A stretch of DNA of 64,000 nt from NCBI RefSeq assembly GCF_000428845.1, contig NZ_AUAS01000002.1, positions 557,072 to 621,071 of the forward strand, written 5' to 3'. Below the pieces are notes generated by a model, which had not been told where the DNA came from, ran no database searches, and saw nothing but the letters and a program-made list of their open reading frames with translations. Below, one piece after another: positions 28,601 to 36,421 of the stretch. The position numbers were made by a program, and so were the translations under genes. The stretch's first letter is position 1, and each line of letters starts with the position of its first letter. This DNA comes from Dyadobacter alkalitolerans DSM 23607. Its GTDB lineage: Bacteria; Bacteroidota; Bacteroidia; Cytophagales; Spirosomataceae.

Positions 28601-29019
28601 CTTTCCTGTTTACGCTGAATGCGGTAAATGATGACACTTTTATCCATTTGTTTGTAGCCAAATGGCAGTCCCTTTAATGTAAAGTCCAGCGCTTCGCTCA
28701 CTTTATAACTTCCTTTGGGTAGGCTTACTGATTTGTACGAACTGATATCATACTCGTTGTAGGCGAAATTCAGCTGGGTTTGCTTTTCTATTTTTTGAAA
28801 CAACGATTTGAGTTTTTCATTGCGCAATTCCAGCGTAACACGTATGTCTTCCAGCTTTTGGCTGCTCGCGGGTTTTGCCAGCAGCAGCCCAATGCTCATC
28901 AATAACAGAAACAGATAACAAAAACTCGCCCGCATCAGAAATGGCAGATTACGGTTTTGAAAAAGAGCGCGTAACCCTGCCCTTCCCAAACCCTTGGGTT
29001 CAGTAATAAAAAATTTCAT
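25603..29019 (-). CDS. SusC/RagA TonB-dependent receptor with STN domain (locus 2)
   Basis: 1138 residues from the ATG at 29019; an ATG at 29028 adds three residues. A long N-terminal region precedes a signal anchor (about 30-50). Then come the STN domain (about 60-125), the regulatory-like domain (G-V-N-V-V-L-K-G-T-N-V-G near 175), the plug (V-V-V-G-Y-G-T-Q-K-K-G-S-M-T-G-A, L-V-I-V-D-G-I-E) and a barrel ending L-Y-T-L-G-V-N-L-S-F. It should take up the substrate later cleaved by the two hydrolases of this operon. Confidence 0.95.
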   Translation of the reverse strand: MKFFITEPKGLGRAGLRALFQNRNLPFLMRASFCYLFLLLMSIGLLLAKPASSQKLEDIRVTLELRNEKLKSLFQKIEKQTQLNFAYNEYDISSYKSVSLPKGSYKVSEALDFTLKGLPFGYKQMDKSVIIYRIQRKQESGSAESPAGEKQAAMFKISGKVTSASGSGIPGVNVVLKGTNVGTPTDVEGNYTLDLPEASGTLVFSYIGYVSQEIPVQAQSVLNVVLQENKQVLDEVVVVGYGTQKKGSMTGAVGTIKRENLVRRPVSNIQQALQGQLPGLTIVDNGGAPGKSNTTVRVRGVTTLSDNNPLVIVDGIEQRLADINPNDIESISVLKDASSAAIYGSRAANGVILVTTIQGRSGKLAVNYHGYYALQQANNKPAHMDLESFMRMLNVGAINAGVTPKYTEEYIQQYVNATDRLKYPLPNTWFNTLYSVAPQQNHSLSISGGSEGVKSRLSLRHQNQDAIVPNSGSKINEIRLNTDFKLSSKITLNTDINYRYTYFTSLVNDNNRYENIYNRMFHSSQWAVPKYPDGTYGLSAQGHNPLMYAEIAGVSKTNDDYIVGNFKGNWSITKDLMFSTQFAARFNNTMTKSFANKYEVRDYYNKDIIKKNVLMNSLNEDRIFSREITLNNLLTYSKEFGGHELSILAGYSQISNVGNNVNAFRQNFYNNNIQSISQGANDNTKNNGGTDYQWGLRSFFGRINYAYQNKYLLEVNSRYDGSSRFMENRRYGYFPSMSLGWRVSNEKFWEKLGNYVNDLKIRGSWGGTGNQAVALYSYFPTLSLVNYTFDGAPASGYAQLNLADPDLTWETTTQTNIGLDAQLFSNKVSVTVDYYRKRTDKILLVLPVPATLGLNPSARNAGVVDNNGWEFSAGMQNKWDQFALDVNANLNINKNKVVSLAGTGPYISSDETDPIFIIGEGYPINSHWGYETDGLFQTADEIANYPTLVAGTKPGDVKYVDRNGDGIINPSDRKYLGNSFPKYTFGTSLNLSYKSLSLDILFQGAAQVKTRLAGALAEMGNNEGFTHAIYTNNYWTPEHRDARFPRPLKSDLRNLSSSDRMMINGSYLRVKNIQLVYQLPTKLTQRAFIQRMNVYVSGTNLLTFSKLNEWNLDPETVSGRGAIYPQTALYTLGVNLSF

Positions 29020-29065
29020 ACTTTGCATTGCTTTTAAGATTGGAACACGGTTTTACAAGCACCCT

Positions 29066-29094
29066 GATCCATCCGGCCGCAATCCGGGTGGATC
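29066..29094 (-). promoter_or_regulatory. Hairpin between FecR and SusC (locus 2)
   Basis: An 11-pair stem (GATCCATCCGG with CCGGGTGGATC, one G-T pair) and a seven-base loop lie in the gap between FecR and SusC. A TTTTG stretch follows only on the non-coding strand, so simple termination of the operon is not indicated. Confidence 0.5.
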
Positions 29095-29179
29095 TTTTGC
29101 TTTTACAGCCTTTACGGACTGCAGTTGACTTGTCTAACTATCATTCATATACGTCATGTTTAAATGGGCATCATCCGGT

Positions 29180-30211
29180 TTACTGGCAAGTGTTTCCTCC
29201 CTCTAAAACCACGGACCCGTCGGGTTGGAAGGTGTATGATATCTGATTGACAGCCGTAATCACTTTAAGTATATGCTCTAAACTCTCCCCGTTCAGGAAT
29301 GACGCGCTGACGTGGCATTTTTCAAGATTTTCGTTCATCAGCGTTAGCTTCGTATGGAACCTTTGAGCAATGACTGACACTGCTTCCTGCATGGTCACAT
29401 TATCCAGAATGATGAATTGATCTTTCCAGCCCGCAGCCACGTTTGCATTCACGTTTTCTTTGGTAAAATCGCTGGTCAGGGTGTTCACAACGATCTGCTG
29501 GTCAGGCGTTATCACGTCAAATGTCCTTTCTTCATCACCCACCTTTACCTTGCCTCTTGTTACCGTTACCTTCACCTGCTGCGTGCCGGCCGACGCTGAA
29601 ATGTTAAAAGCCGTACCGAGGACCGTCGTTTTAACCTTCCCTGTATACACTATGAATGGCTGGGCAGGATCATGCTTTACATCAAAAAAGCCCTCTCCGG
29701 TAAGTGTCACCTCCCGCGCACTTTTCCCAAAATTATCTGGATTATAAGTGAGTTGACTTCCATTATTGAGCAAAACCATACTTCCATCCGGTAGACGTAT
29801 GAGCTGCTTATCCGTAAAGCTGGCAAGGTGCGCGTCAGCCGCTGGAACGGTTTTGACTTCGTTCCGCGCACCAAGCGGTTGGTTACCTGAACGAACAATC
29901 AAAAACCACCAGGTTCCAAAAAGAACACCTGCAACCACAGCAGCTGCTGCAAGCCAGCTTTGCATACTAATCACTTTGACTTTCTGCTCACCGACAGTGC
30001 CGCTTAATCTTCGGTTGTAAATGCCAGCCATCCGCTCTTTTTCTTCCTGAGATGGAATAGAAAGCATTTCATCTTGAAGGCTTTGCAGCATATTCATTTC
30101 CAGAATATCATCATATTCGCCGGTGTTAATGAGCCGGAACAATTCAGCTGTTTCGCTTTTTGAAGCAGTCTGATTCAGGTGACGTTCCAGTAAAGTCTCA
30201 AATCTATTCAT
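29180..30211 (-). CDS. FecR-family anti-sigma factor (locus 2)
   Basis: 343 residues from the ATG at 30211 (M-N-R-F-E-T-L-L-E-R-H). An upstream in-frame ATG would add 17 residues with no family match. The cytoplasmic part is followed by a membrane segment (about 86-107, A-A-A-V-V-A-G-V-L-F-G-T-W-W-F), a FecR domain (I-R-L-P-D-G-S-M-V-L-L-N near 150) and a DUF4974-type domain (L-D-N-V-T-M-Q-E-A-V-S-V-I near 275). It should control the sigma factor encoded upstream. Confidence 0.92.
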   Translation of the reverse strand: MNRFETLLERHLNQTASKSETAELFRLINTGEYDDILEMNMLQSLQDEMLSIPSQEEKERMAGIYNRRLSGTVGEQKVKVISMQSWLAAAAVVAGVLFGTWWFLIVRSGNQPLGARNEVKTVPAADAHLASFTDKQLIRLPDGSMVLLNNGSQLTYNPDNFGKSAREVTLTGEGFFDVKHDPAQPFIVYTGKVKTTVLGTAFNISASAGTQQVKVTVTRGKVKVGDEERTFDVITPDQQIVVNTLTSDFTKENVNANVAAGWKDQFIILDNVTMQEAVSVIAQRFHTKLTLMNENLEKCHVSASFLNGESLEHILKVITAVNQISYTFQPDGSVVLEGGNTCQ

Positions 30212-30331
30212 GAAATTCTCGCTGGATTGCTGCCAGTTCCATGCAAAGGACATGGCGCACAACCCGGTTTATGTATAAGAGAGCAAAAACGAAAGGAGTA
30301 ACTAGTGGCGGAGATATTTTTTTAAAAAAAA

Positions 30332-30907
30332 TTAATCAAGTAGCATTGAAATCAGGTAAACTAATCCAATGGTGTATTGTTGCAGGCGCAGTTTAATGGA
30401 TTTGAGCGCGGCTGTAATGTGATTGTTGACCGTACTTGCCGATAGGTTCAGTATTCCCGCTACCATTTCATGGCTCAATCCCTGGATCTTAGCCAGTTCA
30501 ATAACACGTTTTTGCTGCGGCGGAAGCTGTTGCAGGGCTTTTGCGAGGAGCTCCTGATAATATTCAGTCGTGTCAACGCCTTCCGTATCCTGACTTTCGG
30601 CAAATGCAAGCTGAGCTGTTGATTCCCTCGCCAGGTCTTTAATGTATTTCAAACAAAGGTTTTTGGTCATAAAAAAGAGGTAACTCTCTATGGCCCGGAT
30701 CTCCCTGAAATCGGCCCGCTTATTCCAGAGGGCAAGAAAAATCTCCTGCACAACATCCTCTGCCTGGTCGGCAGAATGCAGATACCGGTAGGCGACCCTG
30801 TAAATGGCGGTGGAATATTGCTTGTAAAGCTGCTTATAGGCGATTTCATCCCCGCAGCTCACCCTTGTCAGCAAATCTGCCTGATCGGGTAATGGTTTCC
30901 TATTCAA
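30332..30907 (-). CDS. ECF RNA polymerase sigma-70 factor (locus 2)
   Basis: 191 residues. Region 2 (about 25-90) has Y-K-Q-L-Y-K-Q-Y-S-T-A-I-Y-R-V-A and Q-A-E-D-V-V-Q-E-I-F-L-A-L-W. Region 4 (about 125-180) has L-P-P-Q-Q-K-R-V-I-E-L-A and H-E-M-V-A-G-I-L-N-L-S. It ends in a hydrophobic tail like the locus 1 factor. It heads the order sigma, FecR, SusC, SusD, PHP hydrolase, phosphoesterase. Confidence 0.94.
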   Translation of the reverse strand: MNRKPLPDQADLLTRVSCGDEIAYKQLYKQYSTAIYRVAYRYLHSADQAEDVVQEIFLALWNKRADFREIRAIESYLFFMTKNLCLKYIKDLARESTAQLAFAESQDTEGVDTTEYYQELLAKALQQLPPQQKRVIELAKIQGLSHEMVAGILNLSASTVNNHITAALKSIKLRLQQYTIGLVYLISMLLD

Positions 30908-31221
30908 TTTGCATTGGATTTAGACCTTCCAAAAATATTGAAATAGCCGAAAAGAACAATAAAATACTGCTAACAGATAACAATTAAATAATATGTCGGA
31001 TAAAAGAACGGATTATGTGGGGTGTGGCAAATTGAATTGTTTATGCCGATTGATCAACATTAAACTGTCTTGTCCAGAAATAAGTTGACCAATGAATGAT
31101 TAAATTATGGATCAACTCAAACCATCTCATTTAATAACATATTGATAAACTTTAAAAAGTAGCATTGGAACGATATTAGTCATAGATCGAAATTCATATT
31201 TATTAACCAATTCATTTGATT
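30908..31221. other. 314-base divergent intergenic region
   Basis: AT-rich DNA between the divergent locus 2 sigma gene and the stress protein gene. It must hold both promoters, but I see no well-formed TAnnTTTG element and no gene. Confidence 0.5.
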
Positions 31222-31779
31222 ATGTCTGATTTAACCAACGCCGCTTACACTGCTGGCCCAATTACCGGAGCTTTTAAAACAAGAGAAGATGCAGACCGTG
31301 CCTATGACTCTTTGATTAGCCGCGGGTACAGTTCAGATGAGATTACCGTAATCATGTCTGATGAGACTAAAAAGGCGCATTTTGTTGACAGTGACCATGA
31401 CAGCGACCTAGGAAATAAATCTTTGGAGAAAGCTGGCGTAGGTTCTGCTATCGGCGGTACAGCTGGCGCTATCATTGGAGCACTTGCAGCCATCGGTACT
31501 GTTGTTGCTCTACCGGGTCTTGGCCTTGTTGTTGCGGGCCCAGTGCTGGCAGCACTCACAGGTGCTGGCGCTGGGGGGCTGACGGGTGGTATCATCGGGG
31601 CGCTTGTAGGCTCGGGTATACCGAAAGAACATGCCGAGCACTATGAAAACAGTGTCAAAGAAGGTGGCATTATCATCGGTGTTACTCCTAAGTCAATCCC
31701 TGACCGCAATGCAATAACCTCCGAATGGAGAACCTATCAAGTTCAGCAGTTACATGGTGGTGAAACAGAGCTGATGTAA
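31222..31779 (+). CDS. General stress-type glycine-rich membrane protein
   Basis: 185 residues from the ATG at 31222. The N-terminal 60 residues follow the YflT/heat-induced stress pattern (I-T-G-A-F-K-T-R-E-D-A-D-R-A-Y-D-S-L, then G-Y-S-S-D-E-I-T-V-I-M-S). Residues about 75-140 are two glycine/alanine-rich hydrophobic hairpins. The end contains H-A-E-H-Y-E-N-S-V-K-E-G-G-I-I-I-G-V, typical of these proteins. Homologues are linked to low temperature or osmotic stress, but the mechanism is unknown. A clear terminator follows. Confidence 0.8.
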   Translation: MSDLTNAAYTAGPITGAFKTREDADRAYDSLISRGYSSDEITVIMSDETKKAHFVDSDHDSDLGNKSLEKAGVGSAIGGTAGAIIGALAAIGTVVALPGLGLVVAGPVLAALTGAGAGGLTGGIIGALVGSGIPKEHAEHYENSVKEGGIIIGVTPKSIPDRNAITSEWRTYQVQQLHGGETELM

Positions 31780-31792
31780 CTAAAAACTTCAT

Positions 31793-31838
31793 AAGGCTAT
31801 GATCGTCCGCATTTCACAGGGCAGTCATAGCCTTTTAT
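31793..31838 (+). terminator. Rho-independent terminator of the stress protein gene
   Basis: AAGGCTATGA pairs perfectly with TCATAGCCTT across a 22-base loop, and the T-rich TTTTAT overlaps the 3' arm end. It starts 14 bases after the stop codon. Confidence 0.75.
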
Positions 31839-31877
31839 AGATCCCCTATCCAATTCTACCCCTAAACTAATTGCTGT

Positions 31878-33011
31878 ATGCCTATATTACTGCTCGCCTT
31901 ACTGCTTACTAACCTCTCTACCATTGCATTCTTGGGCCTTGAAGTCTATTTAGGCCGTCAGTGGTATATACATAAGGATATCATCGGGGATCATGATTAC
32001 GCCCAGCGGTGTTTGATTGCAGCGCTTGCGTTAATGGTTTTTATGATATTCGGCAAGGGTTTGATCCGCATCCTGTTGAGCAAAAGTATCAAGGGAGTCG
32101 ACGAGCCTAAGGCCGAACGCCTGAAGGATCAAATAAAACTACCAAGACCTGACGGAAGTATCATCAACATCGAACAAGGTGGAGTAAAAGGCAAGCAGAC
32201 CATTGTCTTTATCCATGGCTGGAATTCAAACAGCATGCAGTGGTATTATCAAAAAGAATATTTTGCCAGTAACTACCACCTAGTGCTGATGGACCACCCC
32301 GGTTTGGGCAGATCCAAACGCGCCGATAATAAAGATTTTAGTCTGAATAAGCTAGCTGCCGACCTGGATGCGGTGATAGAAAGATCTGGCGCAAAAGACC
32401 CGATTTTATGGGGACATAGCATGGGCGGAATGACGATCTTGACTTTTTGCAAAACATACAAGCATAAGTTGCCCAATATTAAAGGGATCATTTTAGAACA
32501 CACCACATTCACCAACCCTACCAAAACATCAATCCTGAGCAAATTGTTGACAACAATACAAAATCCGGTTTTAAAGCCGATCTGCTGGCTTATGGTTGCA
32601 CTTTCTCCGTTGCTGTGGCTAAGCAGGTGGATGAGCTACTTCAATGGCAATATGTTGATCATGACCCGGTTTCTCACATTTGCGGGGACCCAGACAGGTA
32701 AGCAGCTGGATTTCGCCAGTCGACTTGCTGCAATGGCACCTCCGGCAGTTACAGGTAGGGGCGTTCTTGCCATGTTCGACTACGATGCTACTGACATCCT
32801 TTCCCAAATTCAAGTTCCTACGCTTATCATTGGCGCAAACAAAGATCGTTTGACCAAGCCCGAAGCGAGCCTTATAATGAACCAAAGCATAACTGGTTCA
32901 AAGCTACTGCTGTTACAGCCAGCAGGGCATATGGGATTTGTTGAACGGCATCAGGAAGTTAATCAGGCGGTAAGCAAATTCATTTCCCTCCAAACAACAG
33001 GCAGACCTTAG
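31878..33011 (+). CDS. Membrane-anchored alpha/beta hydrolase
   Basis: 377 residues. Two hydrophobic segments in the first 70 residues anchor it. The hydrolase core begins near residue 95 with F-I-H-G-W-N-S-N (oxyanion region). The nucleophile elbow is G-H-S-M-G-G near residue 179, the acid is probably Asp in G-A-N-K-D-R-L-T-K-P near 325, and the base is His in P-A-G-H-M-G-F near 352. This is a full Ser-His-Asp set. The substrate cannot be told; lipid esters or lactones are possible. It stands alone after the terminator of the stress gene. Confidence 0.88.
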   Translation: MPILLLALLLTNLSTIAFLGLEVYLGRQWYIHKDIIGDHDYAQRCLIAALALMVFMIFGKGLIRILLSKSIKGVDEPKAERLKDQIKLPRPDGSIINIEQGGVKGKQTIVFIHGWNSNSMQWYYQKEYFASNYHLVLMDHPGLGRSKRADNKDFSLNKLAADLDAVIERSGAKDPILWGHSMGGMTILTFCKTYKHKLPNIKGIILEHTTFTNPTKTSILSKLLTTIQNPVLKPICWLMVALSPLLWLSRWMSYFNGNMLIMTRFLTFAGTQTGKQLDFASRLAAMAPPAVTGRGVLAMFDYDATDILSQIQVPTLIIGANKDRLTKPEASLIMNQSITGSKLLLLQPAGHMGFVERHQEVNQAVSKFISLQTTGRP

Positions 33012-33240
33012 CAGTATTCTGCTAGAAATCAGCTGTCTGTGAGTGTGAGCTTCATACAGATACTATGATAATTTTGTCCCAATGCTCAATAATAAGCCTT
33101 ATCGTAATAGGACTGGCGCATCAGATTAAATAGTTGCAAAGTTCCTTTTATTTCATCGCAACGCAGGTGGCCTTAAATTGTGTCTACCTGGATAATTCCG
33201 GCCTACCGGATATCCCCTGAACAATCCCACCTGCATGATT

Positions 33241-33832
33241 ATGAATTTCAACTTTACATCCTACGGCCTCCGGCTGCTTGTAATGCTTTTTTTTTGCTGC
33301 CAAATGGCGTTTGGGCAGGAAAAACCGGTTTTGTGCGGCACCCGGGATGCCGACGCACCGCCGCAAATGGCAGATGATGAGTCAGCTGCCGGCCATCATG
33401 GCCAGGTAAAACGCGCGCACTGCCGCAGGAGAAAAAAGAATATGCCGCGTTGCGGTGGAGATTGATTCGGATACTTATGTGAAATACGAACGTGACACCG
33501 CGGCGATTATCCAGACGGTGATCGGTAATGTCGAAAAATGTTCGAAATTTTTTGAGCGGGAGGCAAACTTCCGGATGATGGTCACGAGCATCCGGATTTT
33601 CAAAGACACCGAGCCGAATCCTTACGCCAACGCACACGACGTGCATGCCATGTTGACGATCCTGGCCAGCAGGCAGGTGTCGGACCAAAAGTTTGACAAA
33701 CGCATCTACCTTTATACTAAGCCGGTCGGCGGCGGAGCTTCGGGCGTGGCGTTCATCGGCGGTGTCTACAATGTGTCGCCGCTCGAGAATGCCGCAGACA
33801 ATATCCGAAATAGATTTTTGCAGCTCCTTTGA
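33241..33832 (+). pseudogene. Truncated, frameshifted secreted zinc metalloprotease gene
   Basis: A signal peptide (33241 on, ending A-F-G-Q-E) and the start P-V-L-C-G-T-R-D-A-D are in one frame. The continuation R-V-A-V-E-I-D-S-D-T-Y-V-K-Y, I-Q-T-V-I-G-N-V-E-K-C-S-K-F-F-E and P-Y-A-N-A-H-D-V is in another, with an in-frame TAA between. The pattern is the N-terminal part of reprolysin-like or T9SS-cargo metalloproteases. It stops at 33832 just after V-Y-N-V-S-P-L-E, before the expected zinc-binding HExxH helix, so the active site is missing. Confidence 0.65.
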
Positions 33833-33945
33833 AACGTATGTGTCCGGAAGCTGCCGGAGGGAAGAAAAATCTAGTTTGTCAAGAATATGCGCCGGCAGGC
33901 AGGAGCGAAAGTAGTCCAGCGCCCCCCCAGTTGTATACACTTAGG

Positions 33946-34161
33946 CTACTGCCTAAAATATAACCAGAGCCACATTACACCACTTATGAATGCTAGGCTA
34001 CCTGTAAGACGCGTGTTTGTAGCCGGCCTGGGCACTTGCCGAATTGACTTTTTTTCACTGTACGCTATCCATGCCTGGCTTAGATATGGCCATAAATGTG
34101 CTAATACCAGAAGACAATAGACGATTGCGATTAAACCATACCATGTTTTATCACTCCACAT
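33946..34161 (-). CDS. Small two-helix membrane protein
   Basis: 71 residues with two membrane segments (about 8-28, Y-G-L-I-A-I-V-Y-C-L-L-V-L-A-H-L-W-P-Y-L, and 54-69) and a basic loop between them containing R-Q-V-P-R-P. Composition and spacing look real, but I do not recognise the family. It is flanked by two decayed genes. Confidence 0.5.
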   Translation of the reverse strand: MWSDKTWYGLIAIVYCLLVLAHLWPYLSQAWIAYSEKKSIRQVPRPATNTRLTGSLAFISGVMWLWLYFRQ

Positions 34162-34301
34162 AAGCTCCGTTGTAGTTTTAATATCCTTTTACCCTCAAGT
34201 TAGACATTTTGTTCTTAGATTCGTCATTTAACATACAATCCGTTATAAGAGCAAAAACGAATTTTCTTAGCTTTTTACGATTACCAGTTTCTTTGAAGAA
34301 T

Positions 34302-34534
34302 AAGGCAGTAATGACGTCTATATGGTTGCAAGCGTTTCGAGCAAGCACATTATCTGATCTCAAAAAGGGAGATGCGGCCTTCGGAAGTTTATCTAGAAGT
34401 CGGTTTTGAAAACGTGTCGCACTTCTCATTCATATTTAAAAAAAACATTTGGCCTTACGCCAACCAAGTTAATTGAAAAAAAAACAGGAGTGCCCACTAC
34501 TAGAAATGGTCGGTTGCAGGCAATCAGGCGGTAA
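34302..34534 (+). pseudogene. Decayed AraC-family DNA-binding domain
   Basis: Three frames must be combined. T-S-I-W-L-Q (34314 on) is followed by K-R-F-E-Q-A-H-Y-L-I-S-K-R-E-M-R-P-S-E, then V-Y-L-E-V-G-F-E-N-V-S-H-F-S-F-I-F-K-K. After a shift in an A8 run at 34438-34445 it reads T-F-G-L-T-P-T-K-L-I-E-K-K, with a stop at 34534. This is the double helix-turn-helix of an AraC regulator with at least two frameshifts and no sensing domain. It resembles the AraC part of the chimeric gene at 56.4 kb. Confidence 0.7.
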
Positions 34535-34749
34535 TTGGAAAAATCTTCTGGATATTAAATAGACAGTATTGATACCTTCTGTGAGCCTTACATGCAGTAT
34601 TCCCGACAACCCAATCCGTTATTAATATTAAAACTGGGTGCTATGACCAATCCGGTTAAAGATAAAGCAATTACTAATGGGAATAAACTGCCCTAAAATT
34701 GAACATCCTTGGCGTATCATATCATTTCACAGGGAAAAACGCAACGGAC

Positions 34750-36396
34750 TTAAAGCTCTAACTTCTGTTTGTCTTTCAAGAGCTGCGCTTTCAATTTTGC
34801 ATAGTCCAGATCCTGCACAGCCACTTTGGCATCAATCGCCTGCACCGCAGCGGAAGCTGCACTCTCTCCTAAAATCATGAAAACCGGCTCCATTCGAATG
34901 GATCCGTAAGCAATGTGCGAGCTGGAAAGGCAAACCGGAACCAACAGGTTTTGGCACTCTGCCCTTTTGGGAATGATAGAAGTATAGGAAATGCTGTAAG
35001 GCTTCTTGGGATGCACACCGATATCACCTTCATTCTGCACAAATCCATCTTCTTTAACATAACGCTGTGCATGGTGCGAATCCAATGCATAAGAACCCAT
35101 TCCAATCGGTTGGCTAACCGGTTCCAGGCCAAGCGTGTGGTTTTCGGTCATTACACTTTCGCCGATCATTCTTCTAGCTTCACGCACGTAGATCTGGTGC
35201 GGCCAGCCGCCATTATCTTTGAATTCATCCTTGGGTAACCCCCACTTACTCATCTCTTTGCGTACATCGGCTGGAACTTGCGGGTCATTGGACAAGAAAT
35301 ACATCAGACCTTTCTCATACAATTCATGCGCCCTGATGATCTCCTTCCTCCTTTCGTAGTTGGCTTCTGGGTAATCATAGTTCTGACCAATGAAATCGGT
35401 GCTGAATGGACCGTGGTTGTTGGTATCCGTTTTCTTATTGGGAATAGGATCATATTTATCAAATGTTTCTGTCCAGCCCGCCTTGTAAACCCTTGCGAGC
35501 AGTTCGTAATTGGCAGGATCGTAACCTGCTGGTTTGGTAAATGGAATACGATTATCGGGATTTGCAGACAGGCATATCCGGAAGCAGTAAGCCTGTATTT
35601 TATTGTCGCCCGAACCATTTTCCGCAATCTTTTCATCACTTATATAAGGCAGCAAACCGCTTTTAGTGTCGCCCTCCACTTTGTATGGACTGATATTCTT
35701 TTGGAAGTGATGTCTATGGTGAAAAACGCCCGCCTGTACACCGTTCCATTTCTCATTGTAAACACTATTTGCCTCGCGACCGACGTGGTATTTCACACCT
35801 GCGGCAGCCATCAAATCGCCTTCGTAGGTCGCGTCAATGAACATTTTACCTTTGAAAGTTTTGCCTGAAAGTGTTTTGATTGAAACGATTTTGCCGTTTT
35901 CTTTCTCCACACCTTTTTGCCGGTCGAGCCACTCGTCACGGTAGATCTGAATGTTATTTTCTTTAACAAAATCCTCAAAAACCTGCTCCGCCGCGTGCGG
36001 TTCAAATATCCACATCGTACGTTCGGTTCCGTCCATCGCAGGTGTACCCTGACCTTTGTTACCATATTCCTCCTTTTTCTGCCATTTCCATGCTTCCGGC
36101 TTGTCGTAATGCAGGTACAACCGGTGGTAAAACTCCCTCGCCAGCCCGCCGATTACTGACTTATCGCCCGTGTCCGTGAAACCCAGTCCGCTTGCAGAAA
36201 GTCCGCCTATGTGCTTGTCGGGCGAAACAACCAGCACCGTTTTTCCCGACTTGCTAACCTGCATTGCAGCAGTGATCGCCGCAGAAGTTCCGCCGTAGAT
36301 GATCACGTCCGCAGATTGTGTCTTTTGTTTTTGTGAAAAGCTTGCATTGCTGCACATCAAAACCAGTGCAGCTATATAGATCAAATGTTCTTTCAT
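34750..36396 (-). CDS. Secreted FAD-dependent oxidoreductase (locus 3)
   Basis: 548 residues with a signal peptide (to about residue 21). An FAD-binding Rossmann start is A-D-V-I-I-Y-G-G-T-S-A-A-I-T-A-A near residue 29, followed by H-I-G-G-L-S-A-S-G-L-G near 62 and M-F-I-D-A-T-Y-E-G-D-L near 185. This matches the FAD-dependent oxidoreductase group often found next to polysaccharide-utilisation genes and sometimes labelled xanthan lyase-like. It probably oxidises or rearranges a sugar or uronic unit in the periplasm. It is the last gene of the SusCD operon, 25 bases after the PKD protein. Confidence 0.88.
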   Translation of the reverse strand: MKEHLIYIAALVLMCSNASFSQKQKTQSADVIIYGGTSAAITAAMQVSKSGKTVLVVSPDKHIGGLSASGLGFTDTGDKSVIGGLAREFYHRLYLHYDKPEAWKWQKKEEYGNKGQGTPAMDGTERTMWIFEPHAAEQVFEDFVKENNIQIYRDEWLDRQKGVEKENGKIVSIKTLSGKTFKGKMFIDATYEGDLMAAAGVKYHVGREANSVYNEKWNGVQAGVFHHRHHFQKNISPYKVEGDTKSGLLPYISDEKIAENGSGDNKIQAYCFRICLSANPDNRIPFTKPAGYDPANYELLARVYKAGWTETFDKYDPIPNKKTDTNNHGPFSTDFIGQNYDYPEANYERRKEIIRAHELYEKGLMYFLSNDPQVPADVRKEMSKWGLPKDEFKDNGGWPHQIYVREARRMIGESVMTENHTLGLEPVSQPIGMGSYALDSHHAQRYVKEDGFVQNEGDIGVHPKKPYSISYTSIIPKRAECQNLLVPVCLSSSHIAYGSIRMEPVFMILGESAASAAVQAIDAKVAVQDLDYAKLKAQLLKDKQKLEL

Positions 36397-36421
36397 TTAT
36401 ATCAATAGTTAATCTTACCTC

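Noticed and set aside
33254..33940. Minus-strand frame of 228 codons
   Set aside because: It is antisense to the metalloprotease remnant, whose sense strand has clear signal peptide and family character. The minus translation is rich in R, H and C and lacks motifs.
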